Positions 18,992 through 27,334 of a stretch of 64,000 nucleotides of DNA are shown piece by piece; position 1 is the first letter of the stretch; each line of letters begins with the position of its first letter. The DNA lies in the NCBI RefSeq assembly GCF_009909185.1, contig NZ_JAAAMV010000009.1:283940-347939 (forward strand). The letters run 5' to 3'. The notes beneath the pieces are model-generated. The model was not told where the DNA came from and ran no database searches. It saw only the letters and a program-made list of their open reading frames with translations. The position numbers and the translations under genes are program-made. The DNA comes from Paenibacillus glycinis (GTDB lineage: Bacteria; Bacillota; Bacilli; Paenibacillales; Paenibacillaceae).

Positions 18992-19753
18992 CTAAAACGC
19001 ATAGGATTCGCCGTCATTCGGCACGAACACATGAGAAGAGATCCCCTTTTCGGCAAGGAAGCCTTTTAGTTCCGCTCTCGATAAGGTCCAGTGATTCACC
19101 GCTTCCATATGGACGGAGATGATGATGGAGCTTGGAGCAGCTTGATAAACATGATGAATATCCTCTTTCCCCATTACTAATGAACCGCCTTGCAGGAATT
19201 GATTATCCCCGCCGTTCACGACAATGATCTCGGGTTTATGGGTTTCGAGCACTTCCCGGACGGCATCATGCCATACCGTATCGCCAGCTACGTATAGCGT
19301 TTTCTCCTCTGGATTCTTGAATATAACGCCGCACACGCTGCCTGCGAGTGTCAAGATTTCCCCCCGGCCGTGCTCGCCTTCTGTTTTGATAAGCCGAATA
19401 TCTTCAAAACGCGAATTGTCGCCAAGGATCTCAACGTGCTGGAAACCGGCGTTGCGAACTTCCTTGGCGTCTTTTTCGTTTTGCACGAACATTGGAATGC
19501 CTTTTGGCAATACTTCTTTGGCTTTTTGATCAAAATGATCTAAGTGAAGATGAGTTACAATAACGGCATCAACGTTTATAATGTTGTCCAGGGAAGCGGG
19601 CAAGCTAACCAACGGATTATTTTGATCCTGTCTTAGCGAATTAGGGAATGGCGGATAAGCTCCCCGGTCGCCCAAGAATGGATCTACTAAAAACTTTTTG
19701 CCTGCATATTCAACGACCAACGTCGCATTTCGTATCAATGTCACTTTCATCAT
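18992..19753 (-). CDS. MBL-fold metal-dependent hydrolase (UPF0173/UlaG-like)
   Basis: A 253-residue metallo-beta-lactamase-fold protein. The metal-binding motif HLHLDHFD is at about residues 69-76, the second metal aspartate is in VAGDTVWHD near 158, and the late histidine is in IISVHMEAVNHW near 214. LVVEYAGKKFLVDPFLGD at the start is typical of the lactonase-like subgroup rather than of antibiotic-hydrolysing enzymes. No signal peptide. It is divergent from the Lrp-type regulator 138 bases away, which is therefore a candidate regulator. The start is ATGATGAAA after an AGGGGCT ribosome site; either ATG could be used. Substrate unknown. Confidence 0.85.
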   Translation of the reverse strand: MMKVTLIRNATLVVEYAGKKFLVDPFLGDRGAYPPFPNSLRQDQNNPLVSLPASLDNIINVDAVIVTHLHLDHFDQKAKEVLPKGIPMFVQNEKDAKEVRNAGFQHVEILGDNSRFEDIRLIKTEGEHGRGEILTLAGSVCGVIFKNPEEKTLYVAGDTVWHDAVREVLETHKPEIIVVNGGDNQFLQGGSLVMGKEDIHHVYQAAPSSIIISVHMEAVNHWTLSRAELKGFLAEKGISSHVFVPNDGESYAF

Positions 19754-19891
19754 AATAGCCCCTTTACTTGATTATGCTGTTATTGTATCGGAAGCACGTC
19801 TTTACTAACATGGCTTCTTTCAAGTCTTTTGACGTTTTTGCTTGAGATTTGAAAAATCCGTGATGTCAAAAGCAACTACAGGAGGACTCCG

Positions 19892-20329
19892 ATGGATCAA
19901 ACCGACTCGATTATCTTGGCCGAACTAGCCCGAAATAGTCGCATCACGATGAAGGAATTAGGGGAAAAGGTCCATTTGACCGGACAAGCAGCCGCAACCC
20001 GCGTTGCGAAGCTGGAGGATACCGGCGTCATTGAAGGCTACACAATTAAAGTAAATCAATCTAAATTAGGCTGCGCTATGCACGCCTTTATTACGATTTT
20101 CACCAAATCGCGCAATCATCAGCCATTGCTTGCTTTTATTGCATCTCAAGATCACTATGTAATGCATACCTACAAAATTAGCGGCGATGGATGTTATCTG
20201 CTAGAGTGTCGGTTCCCCTCGAACGAACGCGTCGATCAATTTCTGAATGGATTGAATGAACATGCAAACTACAAACTATCGATGGTCATCAAGAAAACAA
20301 GCGCGGAATCATCGTTCGAATTAAGATGA
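19892..20329 (+). CDS. Lrp/AsnC family transcriptional regulator
   Basis: A 145-residue protein with the N-terminal helix-turn-helix MDQTDSIILAELARNSRITM and the recognition segment LTGQAAATRVAKLEDTGVIEGY, then an alpha/beta ligand-binding (RAM) domain. Start ATG has CAGGAGGACTCCG upstream. The family responds to amino acids or similar small molecules and usually autoregulates. It stands divergent from the MBL-fold gene and just upstream of msrA, whose start region it overlaps or nearly touches; regulation of both neighbours is a reasonable inference. Confidence 0.92.
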   Translation: MDQTDSIILAELARNSRITMKELGEKVHLTGQAAATRVAKLEDTGVIEGYTIKVNQSKLGCAMHAFITIFTKSRNHQPLLAFIASQDHYVMHTYKISGDGCYLLECRFPSNERVDQFLNGLNEHANYKLSMVIKKTSAESSFELR

Positions 20330-20394
20330 ATTTGTATTTACGGGAAGGCGAGCTAGAGCGCCGCGAAGGTAGAAGGCTAATGGAGGTGGCTGCG

Positions 20395-21030
20395 ATGAAT
20401 GACGACAACATAAGCACGGTGACGCTTGGGATGGGATGCTTTTGGAGCCCTGACGCTTTGTTCGGACAAATGAGAGGAATCATTAGAACCCGCGTCGGCT
20501 ATGCCGGAGGAACCCTGGATCATCCTACTTACCGGCAGCTTGGGGACCATACGGAAACGGTCGAATTGGATTTCGATCCTCGGATCCTCTCCTTGGAGAA
20601 GGTTCTGGATGTATTTTGGCGTAACCACAATCCGTTCAATATCAACGATTATAAAGGCCGTCAGTATCAATCCTTGGTTTTGTATCGCGACCTGGATCAG
20701 CAAAGCGTCATTCAGAACGTCAAGAACATGCAGGAAGAGCACGGAAATAGAAAGCTTGATACCGAGATTGCGCCCTTTAACCGCTTCTACCTTGCCGAGG
20801 ATCGACATCAGAAATATTATTTGAAGCGCTATCCGAATGCAATCGATGAGCTGAGCAATCTCTATCCGTCCCCCCAAGAACTGACGGACGCAACCTTGGC
20901 AGCAAGGCTGAACGGATTGGCCAAAGGGTATGTCAATCTGCAAGCGATCCTAGACGAAATCCGTGCATGGCCGATCGACGAGGAGGAAAAAGGAAACATG
21001 CTCCAAATTATCCAACGCATTAGATGGTGA
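20395..21030 (+). CDS. msrA: Peptide methionine-S-sulfoxide reductase
   Basis: A 211-residue MsrA that reduces the S epimer of methionine sulfoxide. The catalytic GMGCFWSPDALFG motif is near residue 12, followed by RTRVGYAGG and HTETVELDFDP, both family signatures. Only one cysteine is present in the whole protein (the catalytic one), so resolving cysteines are absent and regeneration must use an external thiol such as a thioredoxin or bacillithiol system. A C-terminal extension of about 45 residues follows the core. The ATG chosen has GGAGGTG six bases upstream; an in-frame ATG at 20326 overlapping the regulator stop has no ribosome site. Confidence 0.9.
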   Translation: MNDDNISTVTLGMGCFWSPDALFGQMRGIIRTRVGYAGGTLDHPTYRQLGDHTETVELDFDPRILSLEKVLDVFWRNHNPFNINDYKGRQYQSLVLYRDLDQQSVIQNVKNMQEEHGNRKLDTEIAPFNRFYLAEDRHQKYYLKRYPNAIDELSNLYPSPQELTDATLAARLNGLAKGYVNLQAILDEIRAWPIDEEEKGNMLQIIQRIRW

Positions 21031-21043
21031 TTGAAAAGAAAGT

Positions 21044-21086
21044 TAAACAAGCTGACCCCGGTAAATTACCGGGGCCAGCTTGTTTA
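21044..21086. terminator. Bidirectional terminator between msrA and the collagen-like gene
   Basis: TAAACAAGCTG ... CAGCTTGTTTA enclose CCCCGGTAA/TTACCGGGG, a stem of about 20 bp with a single mismatch and A/T-rich flanks on both sides. It serves the two convergent genes. Confidence 0.85.
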
Positions 21087-21097
21087 GCAGGATTTTT

Positions 21098-21910
21098 CTA
21101 ACTTAATTTTTTGATAATCACTGAAGCGTTTACGTTGGTTTGCGTGCCGCCTGCCAATGTCTGAAGCGTTACCGCTGCCGCCGAACTATGGTTTCGTAAC
21201 GTAAGCACATCGCCAGCCGACATGGCGATAATCGCCTGCCCGTTATTCTGCTGCGTGCCGGCACCCGAGCCGTACAGGGTTCCCGGAAACAGATTGCCAT
21301 TTATGAAGAGCGCGAATTGACCGGGTTCCACGCCCGAGACGGAGAAAGCAACTTCGTAGCTGCCAGGGCTGACAACCGCAATCTCAGAGCTGCCGGGTGC
21401 ATGAAGGATGCCGGGCGTGAGTATACCGTTGGTATCGAAAATCACGTCTTCTTCTATGGCGACAACTCGCCCGGTCAAATTGTAAATATAACCGAACTCG
21501 GATACGAACGCGGGACCCGTAGCACCTGTTGCGCCTGTAGCGCCTGTAGCACCTGTAGCGCCAGCAGGTCCAGCCGGCCCGGTGGCACCGATAGCGCCGA
21601 CTGCCCCTGCAGTTCCAACCGTACCTGCGGCACCGACACTGCCGGCAGATCCCACAGCTCCGACGCTTCCGGCGGTGCCGACAGAACCGGCGCTGCCTAC
21701 CGTTCCAGCAGCGCCTACACTACCGGCAGCCCCAACGGCTCCGGCTGTATCGATGGCGCTTTGGGGAATGTTTACCTGTACGATTTGTTTCTTGACGATA
21801 ATTTTTCCGCAACAGCAGCTTTTCTTCGATTGGCGCTTTTTCTTAGTCGGGCATGCAGCGCCCGTTTTCTTTTTGCAGCCTTTTTTTGGTTTTACCGAAG
21901 GACAACCCAA
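21098..21910 (-). CDS. Collagen-like spore-surface protein (BclA-type)
   Basis: A 270-residue protein, probably in the exosporium or coat surface. The N-terminus is lysine- and cysteine-rich (KKSCCCGKIIVKKQIVQVNIPQ pattern, residues about 31-52), then about 29 Gly-X-Y triplets of the form GxV/GxA and GAT, then a jelly-roll domain of about 130 residues resembling the BclA C-terminal trimerisation head. Most triplets lack proline, unusual for a collagen helix. Start: TTG, with GGAGGTG six bases upstream; an in-frame ATG 15 bases earlier overlaps the ribosome site itself and is unlikely. A sigma-K-like CATACTATA lies upstream. Its neighbour at 22.3 kb shares the KQI.xVxIPQ leader. Confidence 0.8.
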   Translation of the reverse strand: MGCPSVKPKKGCKKKTGAACPTKKKRQSKKSCCCGKIIVKKQIVQVNIPQSAIDTAGAVGAAGSVGAAGTVGSAGSVGTAGSVGAVGSAGSVGAAGTVGTAGAVGAIGATGPAGPAGATGATGATGATGATGPAFVSEFGYIYNLTGRVVAIEEDVIFDTNGILTPGILHAPGSSEIAVVSPGSYEVAFSVSGVEPGQFALFINGNLFPGTLYGSGAGTQQNNGQAIIAMSAGDVLTLRNHSSAAAVTLQTLAGGTQTNVNASVIIKKLS

Positions 21911-21936
21911 TGACAGCACCTCCATTAGAATTGCTG

Positions 21937-21945
21937 TATAGTATG
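21937..21945 (-). promoter_or_regulatory. Possible sigma-K -10 box of the collagen-like gene
   Basis: On the minus strand the sequence CATACTATA matches the sigma-K -10 consensus CATANNNTA exactly, about 27 bases before the TTG start. A clear -35 AC element at the right distance is not obvious. Confidence 0.4.
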
Positions 21946-22128
21946 ACTTTTATCTAGTAGGGGCATGGATAGATGTCTTTTAGGTAGTAGACTGCCATCC
22001 ATTTCTTTTAAAGATAGGCTTTTGCTTAGGGGAGTACGCCTGGAAGTAACTAAAAATGCTTTCCTAGTCACTCACCATAATTTTTTTATTTGCATATATT
22101 GTGAGTGGACAATCCATTACTATTTTCT

Positions 22129-22156
22129 AAGACCCTCGATTGAGGGTCTTTTTTTT
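22129..22156 (+). terminator. Strong terminator in the gap between the collagen-like genes
   Basis: GACCCTC-gatt-GAGGGTC followed by eight T. It is oriented rightwards, yet no convincing gene ends just before it. The 370-base gap between the two divergent collagen-like genes holds nothing else recognisable; a short untranslated RNA or leader could be what it terminates. Confidence 0.8.
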
Positions 22157-22293
22157 GTGCGGTTTATCATTACTGGACGGATAATAGGGGGAAACAACCT
22201 ATTTTTTATTAAGTAGACCGATGTCTATGAATTGCCCATTCATTCAATAGATGAACGCCATACAATGGTAGGTGTCTATAAGGAGGTGTAGGA

Positions 22294-23799
22294 ATGAGTC
22301 ATCCAATCCATCGGCATAAACGAGGGATGAAAAATAAGATCGTTCAAAAACCCCTCTCTAATAGGAAAAAGCGAACTCCGAAGAAAGGTTTCTTTTGCAG
22401 AAAAATCGTTGCCAGAAAGCAAATCATTCATGTAACGATTCCTCAAGGAGCACTAGGGGCAGTAGGCGCGGTGGGTGCAGCGGGAAGTGTCGGTTCGGCA
22501 GGTACGGTCGGCGCCGCGGGTGCGGTCGGTCCGGCCGGCACGGTTGGCGAAGCGGGTAGCGTCGGTACCGCGGGCACGGTCGGTCCGGCAGGAGCGGTAG
22601 GTGCCGCGGGCAGCGTGGGCTTTGCGGGGATGGTAGGCGCAGCAGGAGCAGTAGGTACCGCCGGAGCAGTAGGAGCCGCAGGGGAAGTAGGCGCCGCAGG
22701 GGCCGTAGGCGTGGCTGGGGCGGTAGGTGCCGCCGGCGTGGTTGGACCTACAGGTCCCGCAGGACCAGCCGGCACGGTCGGTCCTGCAGGAGCAGTAGGC
22801 GCAACTGGAGCAGTAGGCGCAACGGGAGCAGTAGGCGCAACTGGAGCAGTAGGCGCAACGGGGGACGTAGGTCCGCAAGGGCCGCAAGGGCCGGCCGGTT
22901 CGCTATCGGTCAATCGTATTTATGTGGCTAACTTCAATAGTAACGATGTATCCGTAATAGACGGGATAACGAACGCGCTCATTGCTACGATTCCGGTTGG
23001 AGTTAATCCCGCGGGAATAGACGTTAACTCGTTAACCAATCGAATCTATGTTGCAAATGTAAACAGCAGTGAAGTTTCCGTCATTGACGGATTAACCAAT
23101 ACCGTAATCGCCACCGTACCTGCAGGGGATGGATCCGGGGATGTGACCGCCAACCCGGCTACGAACGCGATTTATACTGTGAATTTCAATAGTAATGACG
23201 TCACGGAGATTGAAGGTTTGACCAATACCGTCGTGACCACCTTTACGCCCGTTGGAGGGAATCCTTTTCCTACGGGGATAGCCGTCAATCCGTTGACCAA
23301 TCGGATCTATATCGCCAATTTCAATTCCGATATCGTAACGGTGGTCGATGGCGCGAACAATACGGTTATCGCCAACATTCCAGTCGGGGTTAATCCATTC
23401 CGCGTAGGAGTCGACCCGGCTACAAATCTAATTTATGTTTCGAATTTTACCAGTAATTTTGTTTCCGTCATTAATGGCGCTACCAATGTCGTAGTCACAA
23501 ACGTTCCTGTTGGGATTACGCCGGGCGAAGTTGGGGTTAATGCTTCGACGAATGCGATCTACGTCCCCAATCGAGATACGGATGACGTGTCGGTAATAAG
23601 CGGACTAACGAACACCGTTATCGCCACGATTCCGGTTGGAAATAATCCGAATGGGGTAGGCGTCAATCCAATCACGAATCGGATCTATGTCACCAATCAA
23701 GATGATAATAACATGTCGGTAATCGATGGAGTAACCCAAACGGTGATTGCCACGATCCCGACAGGGGCGCGTCCATTCGCGGTAGGTATCAATCCTTAG
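22294..23799 (+). CDS. Collagen-like protein with YVTN beta-propeller head
   Basis: A 501-residue protein, likely on the spore surface. Basic N-terminus ending in RKQIIHVTIPQG (about 44-52), the same leader as the neighbouring collagen-like gene. About 50 Gly-X-Y triplets follow (mainly GAV/GAA/GTV, few prolines). Then from about residue 208 come seven repeats of about 42 residues with NRIYVANFNSNDVSVIDG..NTVIATIPVG.NP.G, the YVTN family of seven-bladed propellers. Propeller blades may bind a ligand or surface. ATG follows AAGGAGGTGTAGGA. Coupling a collagen stalk to a propeller instead of the usual BclA head is uncommon. A small gene follows in the same direction. Confidence 0.88.
   Translation: MSHPIHRHKRGMKNKIVQKPLSNRKKRTPKKGFFCRKIVARKQIIHVTIPQGALGAVGAVGAAGSVGSAGTVGAAGAVGPAGTVGEAGSVGTAGTVGPAGAVGAAGSVGFAGMVGAAGAVGTAGAVGAAGEVGAAGAVGVAGAVGAAGVVGPTGPAGPAGTVGPAGAVGATGAVGATGAVGATGAVGATGDVGPQGPQGPAGSLSVNRIYVANFNSNDVSVIDGITNALIATIPVGVNPAGIDVNSLTNRIYVANVNSSEVSVIDGLTNTVIATVPAGDGSGDVTANPATNAIYTVNFNSNDVTEIEGLTNTVVTTFTPVGGNPFPTGIAVNPLTNRIYIANFNSDIVTVVDGANNTVIANIPVGVNPFRVGVDPATNLIYVSNFTSNFVSVINGATNVVVTNVPVGITPGEVGVNASTNAIYVPNRDTDDVSVISGLTNTVIATIPVGNNPNGVGVNPITNRIYVTNQDDNNMSVIDGVTQTVIATIPTGARPFAVGINP
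22789..22860 (+). repeat. Four perfect 18-bp tandem repeats in the collagen-coding region
   Basis: Unit GGAGCAGTAGGCGCAAC plus T or G, four copies head to tail, coding GAVGAT six residues at a time. Being whole codons, gain or loss of units changes stalk length without frameshift. Confidence 0.9.
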
Positions 23800-23825
23800 G
23801 AATTAACGATGGGGCGGTGATTCGT

Positions 23826-24038
23826 ATGAAGGAAGTTCGATCGGCGAATGAATTATGGGAACGGTTGTCTAAACTGACAAAAGAAGATTTTCTATGTCAT
23901 GTCTTGATCCCCGGGATTGGAACATTCGTTATTGTATTGCAAGGCAATCATTATGATCAAGGATTGTTGGATGAAGAAAAGGAACCGCCCACCATGTCAG
24001 CATCCGAGCTTTCGAGAAATCCATATCTCCTAGATTGA
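23826..24038 (+). CDS. Small hypothetical protein
   Basis: A 70-residue protein starting MKEVRSANELWERLSKLTK; no membrane segment or known domain recognised. ATG at this position has GGGGCGGTGA seven bases upstream. It begins 26 bases after the collagen-propeller gene and precedes a terminator, so it is probably the second gene of that transcript and perhaps also a spore protein. Confidence 0.55.
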   Translation: MKEVRSANELWERLSKLTKEDFLCHVLIPGIGTFVIVLQGNHYDQGLLDEEKEPPTMSASELSRNPYLLD

Positions 24039-24187
24039 TTAGCTACTGCAAGCTTTTAAAAACGTATCTAAGGGCCATACAAAAAGCCGGCGTATCAATT
24101 GATCCGCCAATGCTTAAAATGGTGCTTAAATGTTCAAACGAATTTTTGGAGCTTTTCTTTATGACAATTGCAATAAGTAAGGAAGCA

Positions 24188-24226
24188 AAAGCCGCTTACC
24201 GGGCAAAACCCGGCATGCGGCTTTAC
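24188..24226 (+). terminator. Intrinsic terminator
   Basis: AAAGCCGC-TTA-CCGGG-caaaa-CCCGG-CAT-GCGGCTTT: a two-part stem with a small internal loop and short T-run; probably ends the collagen-propeller transcript. Confidence 0.75.
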
Positions 24227-24433
24227 TATTGCAGGCAGAATCCTTCGTTACCCGATTGTAACTGTTTCGTTCCCGTTCTGTCATTCTTGTCGAGGCCGAG
24301 TTGGGTAAGATGAGGTTGTAAATCAACCGTCGCTTGTCTCCAAATAAAATAAGAGGTGAAATACAATGTGTTGATCAAATCGAACATTCGTATAAATAAG
24401 CCGCAATATAAACAAAATTAGGAGGAAATGAAC

Positions 24434-24967
24434 ATGAAAAAGAAGAACAAGGGAGCCGCGGCGCTGCTGCTGCTGCTGGCTGTCGTCGCCGTATCCGTGC
24501 CTGCCGTGGTGTCCGCAAACAGAGCGAATCATGCTGAACAGGCAGTGCCCGTCGTCGCGCAAACGAATCAAGTCGAGCAAACCGTCTATGAGAATACCCA
24601 GTATGGCTTCCGATTTACGCTGCCGGACAGCTGGAAAGGGTACACGATCGTAACGGACAATTGGAAAGGTCAGGATGCGACTGACGGCAAGGTCGTTGAA
24701 AGCGGCGCGTCCATCAGTATCCGCCATCCCGAATGGACAGCTGACAAGCCTAGACAGGACATCCCGATTTATGTCTTTACGATCGATCAATGGAACGCGC
24801 TTCAGCAGGAGAAGTTTTTCATCGGCGCGGCGCCAATGGGACCAAGCGAGCTAACTCGCAATGACAAATACGTGTTCGCGCTTCCGGCGCGCTATAACTT
24901 TGCTTACCCTGAAGGCTACCAAGAAGTGGAAGACATCTTGAACGCCAATCCCATTCAACCGCTGTAA
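24434..24967 (+). CDS. Secreted protein of unknown function
   Basis: A 177-residue protein with a clear signal peptide: KKKNKG then LLLLLAVVAVSVPAVVSA, cleavage expected after about residue 28. The mature part contains TQYGFRFTLPDSWKGYTIV, a pattern common in PsbP/DUF1795-like extracellular domains whose function is unknown. Start ATG has AGGAGGA seven bases upstream; an ATG two codons earlier sits against the ribosome site. Transcribed alone, with its own terminator. Confidence 0.8.
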   Translation: MKKKNKGAAALLLLLAVVAVSVPAVVSANRANHAEQAVPVVAQTNQVEQTVYENTQYGFRFTLPDSWKGYTIVTDNWKGQDATDGKVVESGASISIRHPEWTADKPRQDIPIYVFTIDQWNALQQEKFFIGAAPMGPSELTRNDKYVFALPARYNFAYPEGYQEVEDILNANPIQPL

Positions 24968-24983
24968 TCGAATAGCAAAGCAA

Positions 24984-25017
24984 GAAGGATCCGCCGAAAC
25001 GGCGGGTTCTTTTTTTA
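24984..25017 (+). terminator. Intrinsic terminator
   Basis: ATCCGCCG-aaa-CGGCGGGTT stem followed by seven T directly after the secreted protein gene. Confidence 0.85.
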
Positions 25018-25181
25018 TGACTGCCAAGCAACCATGTTAGCTGTTCATTAGAACTTATCCGCCAGTTTGTTTTCGCAAGTTGAACGGCCAAATAGTTGGT
25101 CCGATTTTAAAAGAATCGCAATGTTCGACGTCTATACTAAAACTGTAGAGGAGCTAAATGAAACGGACAGGAGGTTAAGGA

Positions 25182-25610
25182 ATGGCTAACATGAGCAAAA
25201 AATGGATTGTTCTTTGTACAGCGGCAATTGCGACCGTATATGCTGCCGGATATTGGGATACCGAATCGCAAGCAACCATTCCAAACGCTGCCGCCGATGA
25301 TCAAGTCCTGCAGGCAGCATCGTCGGAGCCTTCGATAAACAATACGTACAAGGACGGCATTTATTCAGGCACGGGTATGAACCGCCGCGGTTCGATTCAA
25401 GTAACGATCACGATCGAACAGGATCGGATCATGGATGTGGAAATCAGCGACTTCGCCATGCATTATTCAGAAAGCGATATTGTCGGGCTCCCTGACGAAG
25501 TGACGCAATCGCAAAGCGCGACGGTGGATAATGTATCCGGCGCGACATACAGCACGGCTGCATTTGAAGATGCCGTGCAAGACGCGCTCGCTCAGGCGGC
25601 AATTCATTGA
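25182..25610 (+). CDS. Extracytoplasmic FMN-binding domain protein
   Basis: A 142-residue protein with an N-terminal signal/anchor segment (WIVLCTAAIATVYAAGYW, about 8-25) and a C-terminal FMN_bind domain. The flavinylation motif DNVSGATYST spans 116-125; by homology with RnfG/NqrC, FMN is attached through a phosphoester to Thr122 by the ApbE transferase encoded next. The protein should carry electrons on the outer face of the membrane. AGGAGG precedes the ATG. Stop and next start overlap (TGATG), so the two are translationally coupled. Confidence 0.9.
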   Translation: MANMSKKWIVLCTAAIATVYAAGYWDTESQATIPNAAADDQVLQAASSEPSINNTYKDGIYSGTGMNRRGSIQVTITIEQDRIMDVEISDFAMHYSESDIVGLPDEVTQSQSATVDNVSGATYSTAAFEDAVQDALAQAAIH

Positions 25611-26506
25611 TGGATACGTTAAGCAAAGCGAAATTGGCTATGGATACGGTCATCCGGATCAAAGTGGTCCCGGGCCATCACCGATTATTGCAAGAAGCGG
25701 AAGAAAGAATCAACCGAGCCTTCATGGTCTTTCGAAGCATCGAACAGGCTTGCAGTCGTTTCGATGTCAATAGTGAGCTCATGAGGGCATGCCGGGAAAC
25801 GGGGAGACCTGTTCCTATCAGCCCTCGATTATTCGAACCGCTTAAATTCGCGTTAGCCATGGCCGAGGTGACTGACGGCGCATTCGATCCAACCGTAGGT
25901 CTGGCGCAGGAGGAGCTTGGATTTAACCGTCATTACTTAACCGGTGAAACCGCTCGAAGCACTGCTGACCGGCTAGCTTCGTTCAGGGATATTGTTTTGA
26001 ACGAACGGGACCGGACGTTGTTTTTGCGTACACCGCTCGTCATCGATCTTGGCGCCGTAGCCAAAGGATTTGCTATTGATTTGGCTGCAAGTGAATTGAA
26101 GGATTTCGCCGGTTTCATGATCGACGCGGGCGGAGATCTGTATGCCGGAGGGTTGAACGAACGGGGAGAGCTATGGCAGGTAGGCATTCGTCACCCGATT
26201 TACAAACATTCCTGTTTGCAGACTCTCGACATTTCCAATCAGTCGATCTGCACATCAGGCGGCTACGAACGCAAAAGTCCGCTAATGAAAGGCGTTCATC
26301 ATATCATCGATCCCAAATCGCGTCGCTCGCCAAATGAATGGATCAGCTGCAGTATCATCGCTCCTTTTGCGATGATGGCGGACGCATTTTCGACCGCTGC
26401 TTTTCTGATGAACGCCGAGAACGGAGAACGATTAATCGAACAAGCCGGTATAAGCGGCATTATGATGTCATCGAACTTTCGGATCGTCAATGTAGGAGGG
26501 ATATAA
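25610..26506 (+). CDS. apbE: FAD:protein FMN transferase
   Basis: A 298-residue ApbE-family enzyme that transfers FMN from FAD to a Thr/Ser of FMN_bind proteins, here very likely the upstream gene. Family signatures: FRSIEQACSRFDVNSEL near 40-55, GAFDPTVG near 87, DLGAVAKGFAIDLAASEL near 145-162 and MIDAGGDLYAGG near 168-180. No signal peptide is evident; many ApbE proteins are exported lipoproteins, so a cytoplasmic or signal-less form is worth noting. ATG overlaps the upstream stop. The downstream gene starts immediately after its stop codon. Confidence 0.93.
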   Translation: MDTLSKAKLAMDTVIRIKVVPGHHRLLQEAEERINRAFMVFRSIEQACSRFDVNSELMRACRETGRPVPISPRLFEPLKFALAMAEVTDGAFDPTVGLAQEELGFNRHYLTGETARSTADRLASFRDIVLNERDRTLFLRTPLVIDLGAVAKGFAIDLAASELKDFAGFMIDAGGDLYAGGLNERGELWQVGIRHPIYKHSCLQTLDISNQSICTSGGYERKSPLMKGVHHIIDPKSRRSPNEWISCSIIAPFAMMADAFSTAAFLMNAENGERLIEQAGISGIMMSSNFRIVNVGGI

Positions 26507-27334
26507 ATGAAGACCGGACAATGGCTAAAATCGCCGAAGGGGCAGCTAACCTCCATTTTGGCCGTCAATCTGATCTTAGCCGTCGGTGCCTCGCGTGATT
26601 GGAAGGGCATACTAATCGCGGGCGTGGCCGTTGCCTTCGCCGTGTTGACAGATATCCTTATTGGTTCGATCAAGAAAAGGAAAAGAATGGTACCGGATGG
26701 AGCGGTCATAACCGGCTTGATCCTAGCATCGGTCATGGGAACGCATACTTCATGGACAATCGCCGCGGCCATGACCATGATTGCGATCGCATCCAAGCAT
26801 CTGATTGCGCACAAGAAGAAACCGGTGTTCAACCCGGCCGTCGTGGGGCTGCTGCTTGCGATTCCTTTGTTCCACGCAGAGCAAAGCTGGTGGGGGGCTT
26901 TCGGAGATTCACCTGCTTGGACCATTGCGCTTTTAGTGGCCGAGGGATATTGGATCACGAACAGGGTACGCAAATTCCCGCAGGCATTTTCGTTTTTCGG
27001 TACGTATTTCTTGATCATGCTCGTCATGGGCATGTTTCATGTCGGCGATGCGTCAGATGCATGGCGTGCGCCATTTATTAACGGTGCTTTGTTTTTTGGT
27101 TTCTTTATGATGACCGATCCGCCGACGTCTCCTGCAAAAGCAATGGATCAGGTGATTTACGGCGTCATTATAGGAACAGCGGGAGCTGTTGTATATAGCA
27201 TTTTCGGAGGGCTCATCTATTTCTTCATCGGCCAGCTCGCAGGTAATCTCTATTACTTCTTGAAGGTTCGATGGCCGAATCATAAGAAACAAACCCGACA
27301 ACCAGTCAATTTTCAAAAAAGGAGTTCATTATGA
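26507..27334 (+). CDS. RnfD/NqrB-like membrane electron-transfer subunit
   Basis: A 275-residue polytopic membrane protein with about eight hydrophobic segments. It carries motifs typical of the NqrB/RnfD family: VPDGAVITGLILASVM (about 64-80), KKPVFNPAVVGLLLAIP (about 105-121) and MTDPPTSPAKAMDQVIYG (about 203-220). In Rnf and Nqr complexes this subunit passes electrons across the membrane by flavin. Here it stands alone with an FMN_bind protein, ApbE and a haem membrane protein rather than in a full Rnf operon, so it probably forms a reduced transmembrane flavin relay. Starts directly after the apbE stop. Confidence 0.82.
   Translation: MKTGQWLKSPKGQLTSILAVNLILAVGASRDWKGILIAGVAVAFAVLTDILIGSIKKRKRMVPDGAVITGLILASVMGTHTSWTIAAAMTMIAIASKHLIAHKKKPVFNPAVVGLLLAIPLFHAEQSWWGAFGDSPAWTIALLVAEGYWITNRVRKFPQAFSFFGTYFLIMLVMGMFHVGDASDAWRAPFINGALFFGFFMMTDPPTSPAKAMDQVIYGVIIGTAGAVVYSIFGGLIYFFIGQLAGNLYYFLKVRWPNHKKQTRQPVNFQKRSSL

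Noticed and set aside
21965..22216. 83-codon + frame in the gap between the collagen-like genes
   Set aside because: No ribosome site, passes through the terminator, random-looking composition.
22453..22913. Proline-rich frames opposite the collagen-like region
   Set aside because: These are reverse-strand readings of GGN-rich triplet repeats, not genes. Likewise 21.3-21.9 kb on the + strand.
24035..24313. 92-codon + frame after the small hypothetical gene
   Set aside because: It runs through a terminator hairpin, has no ribosome site and no family look.
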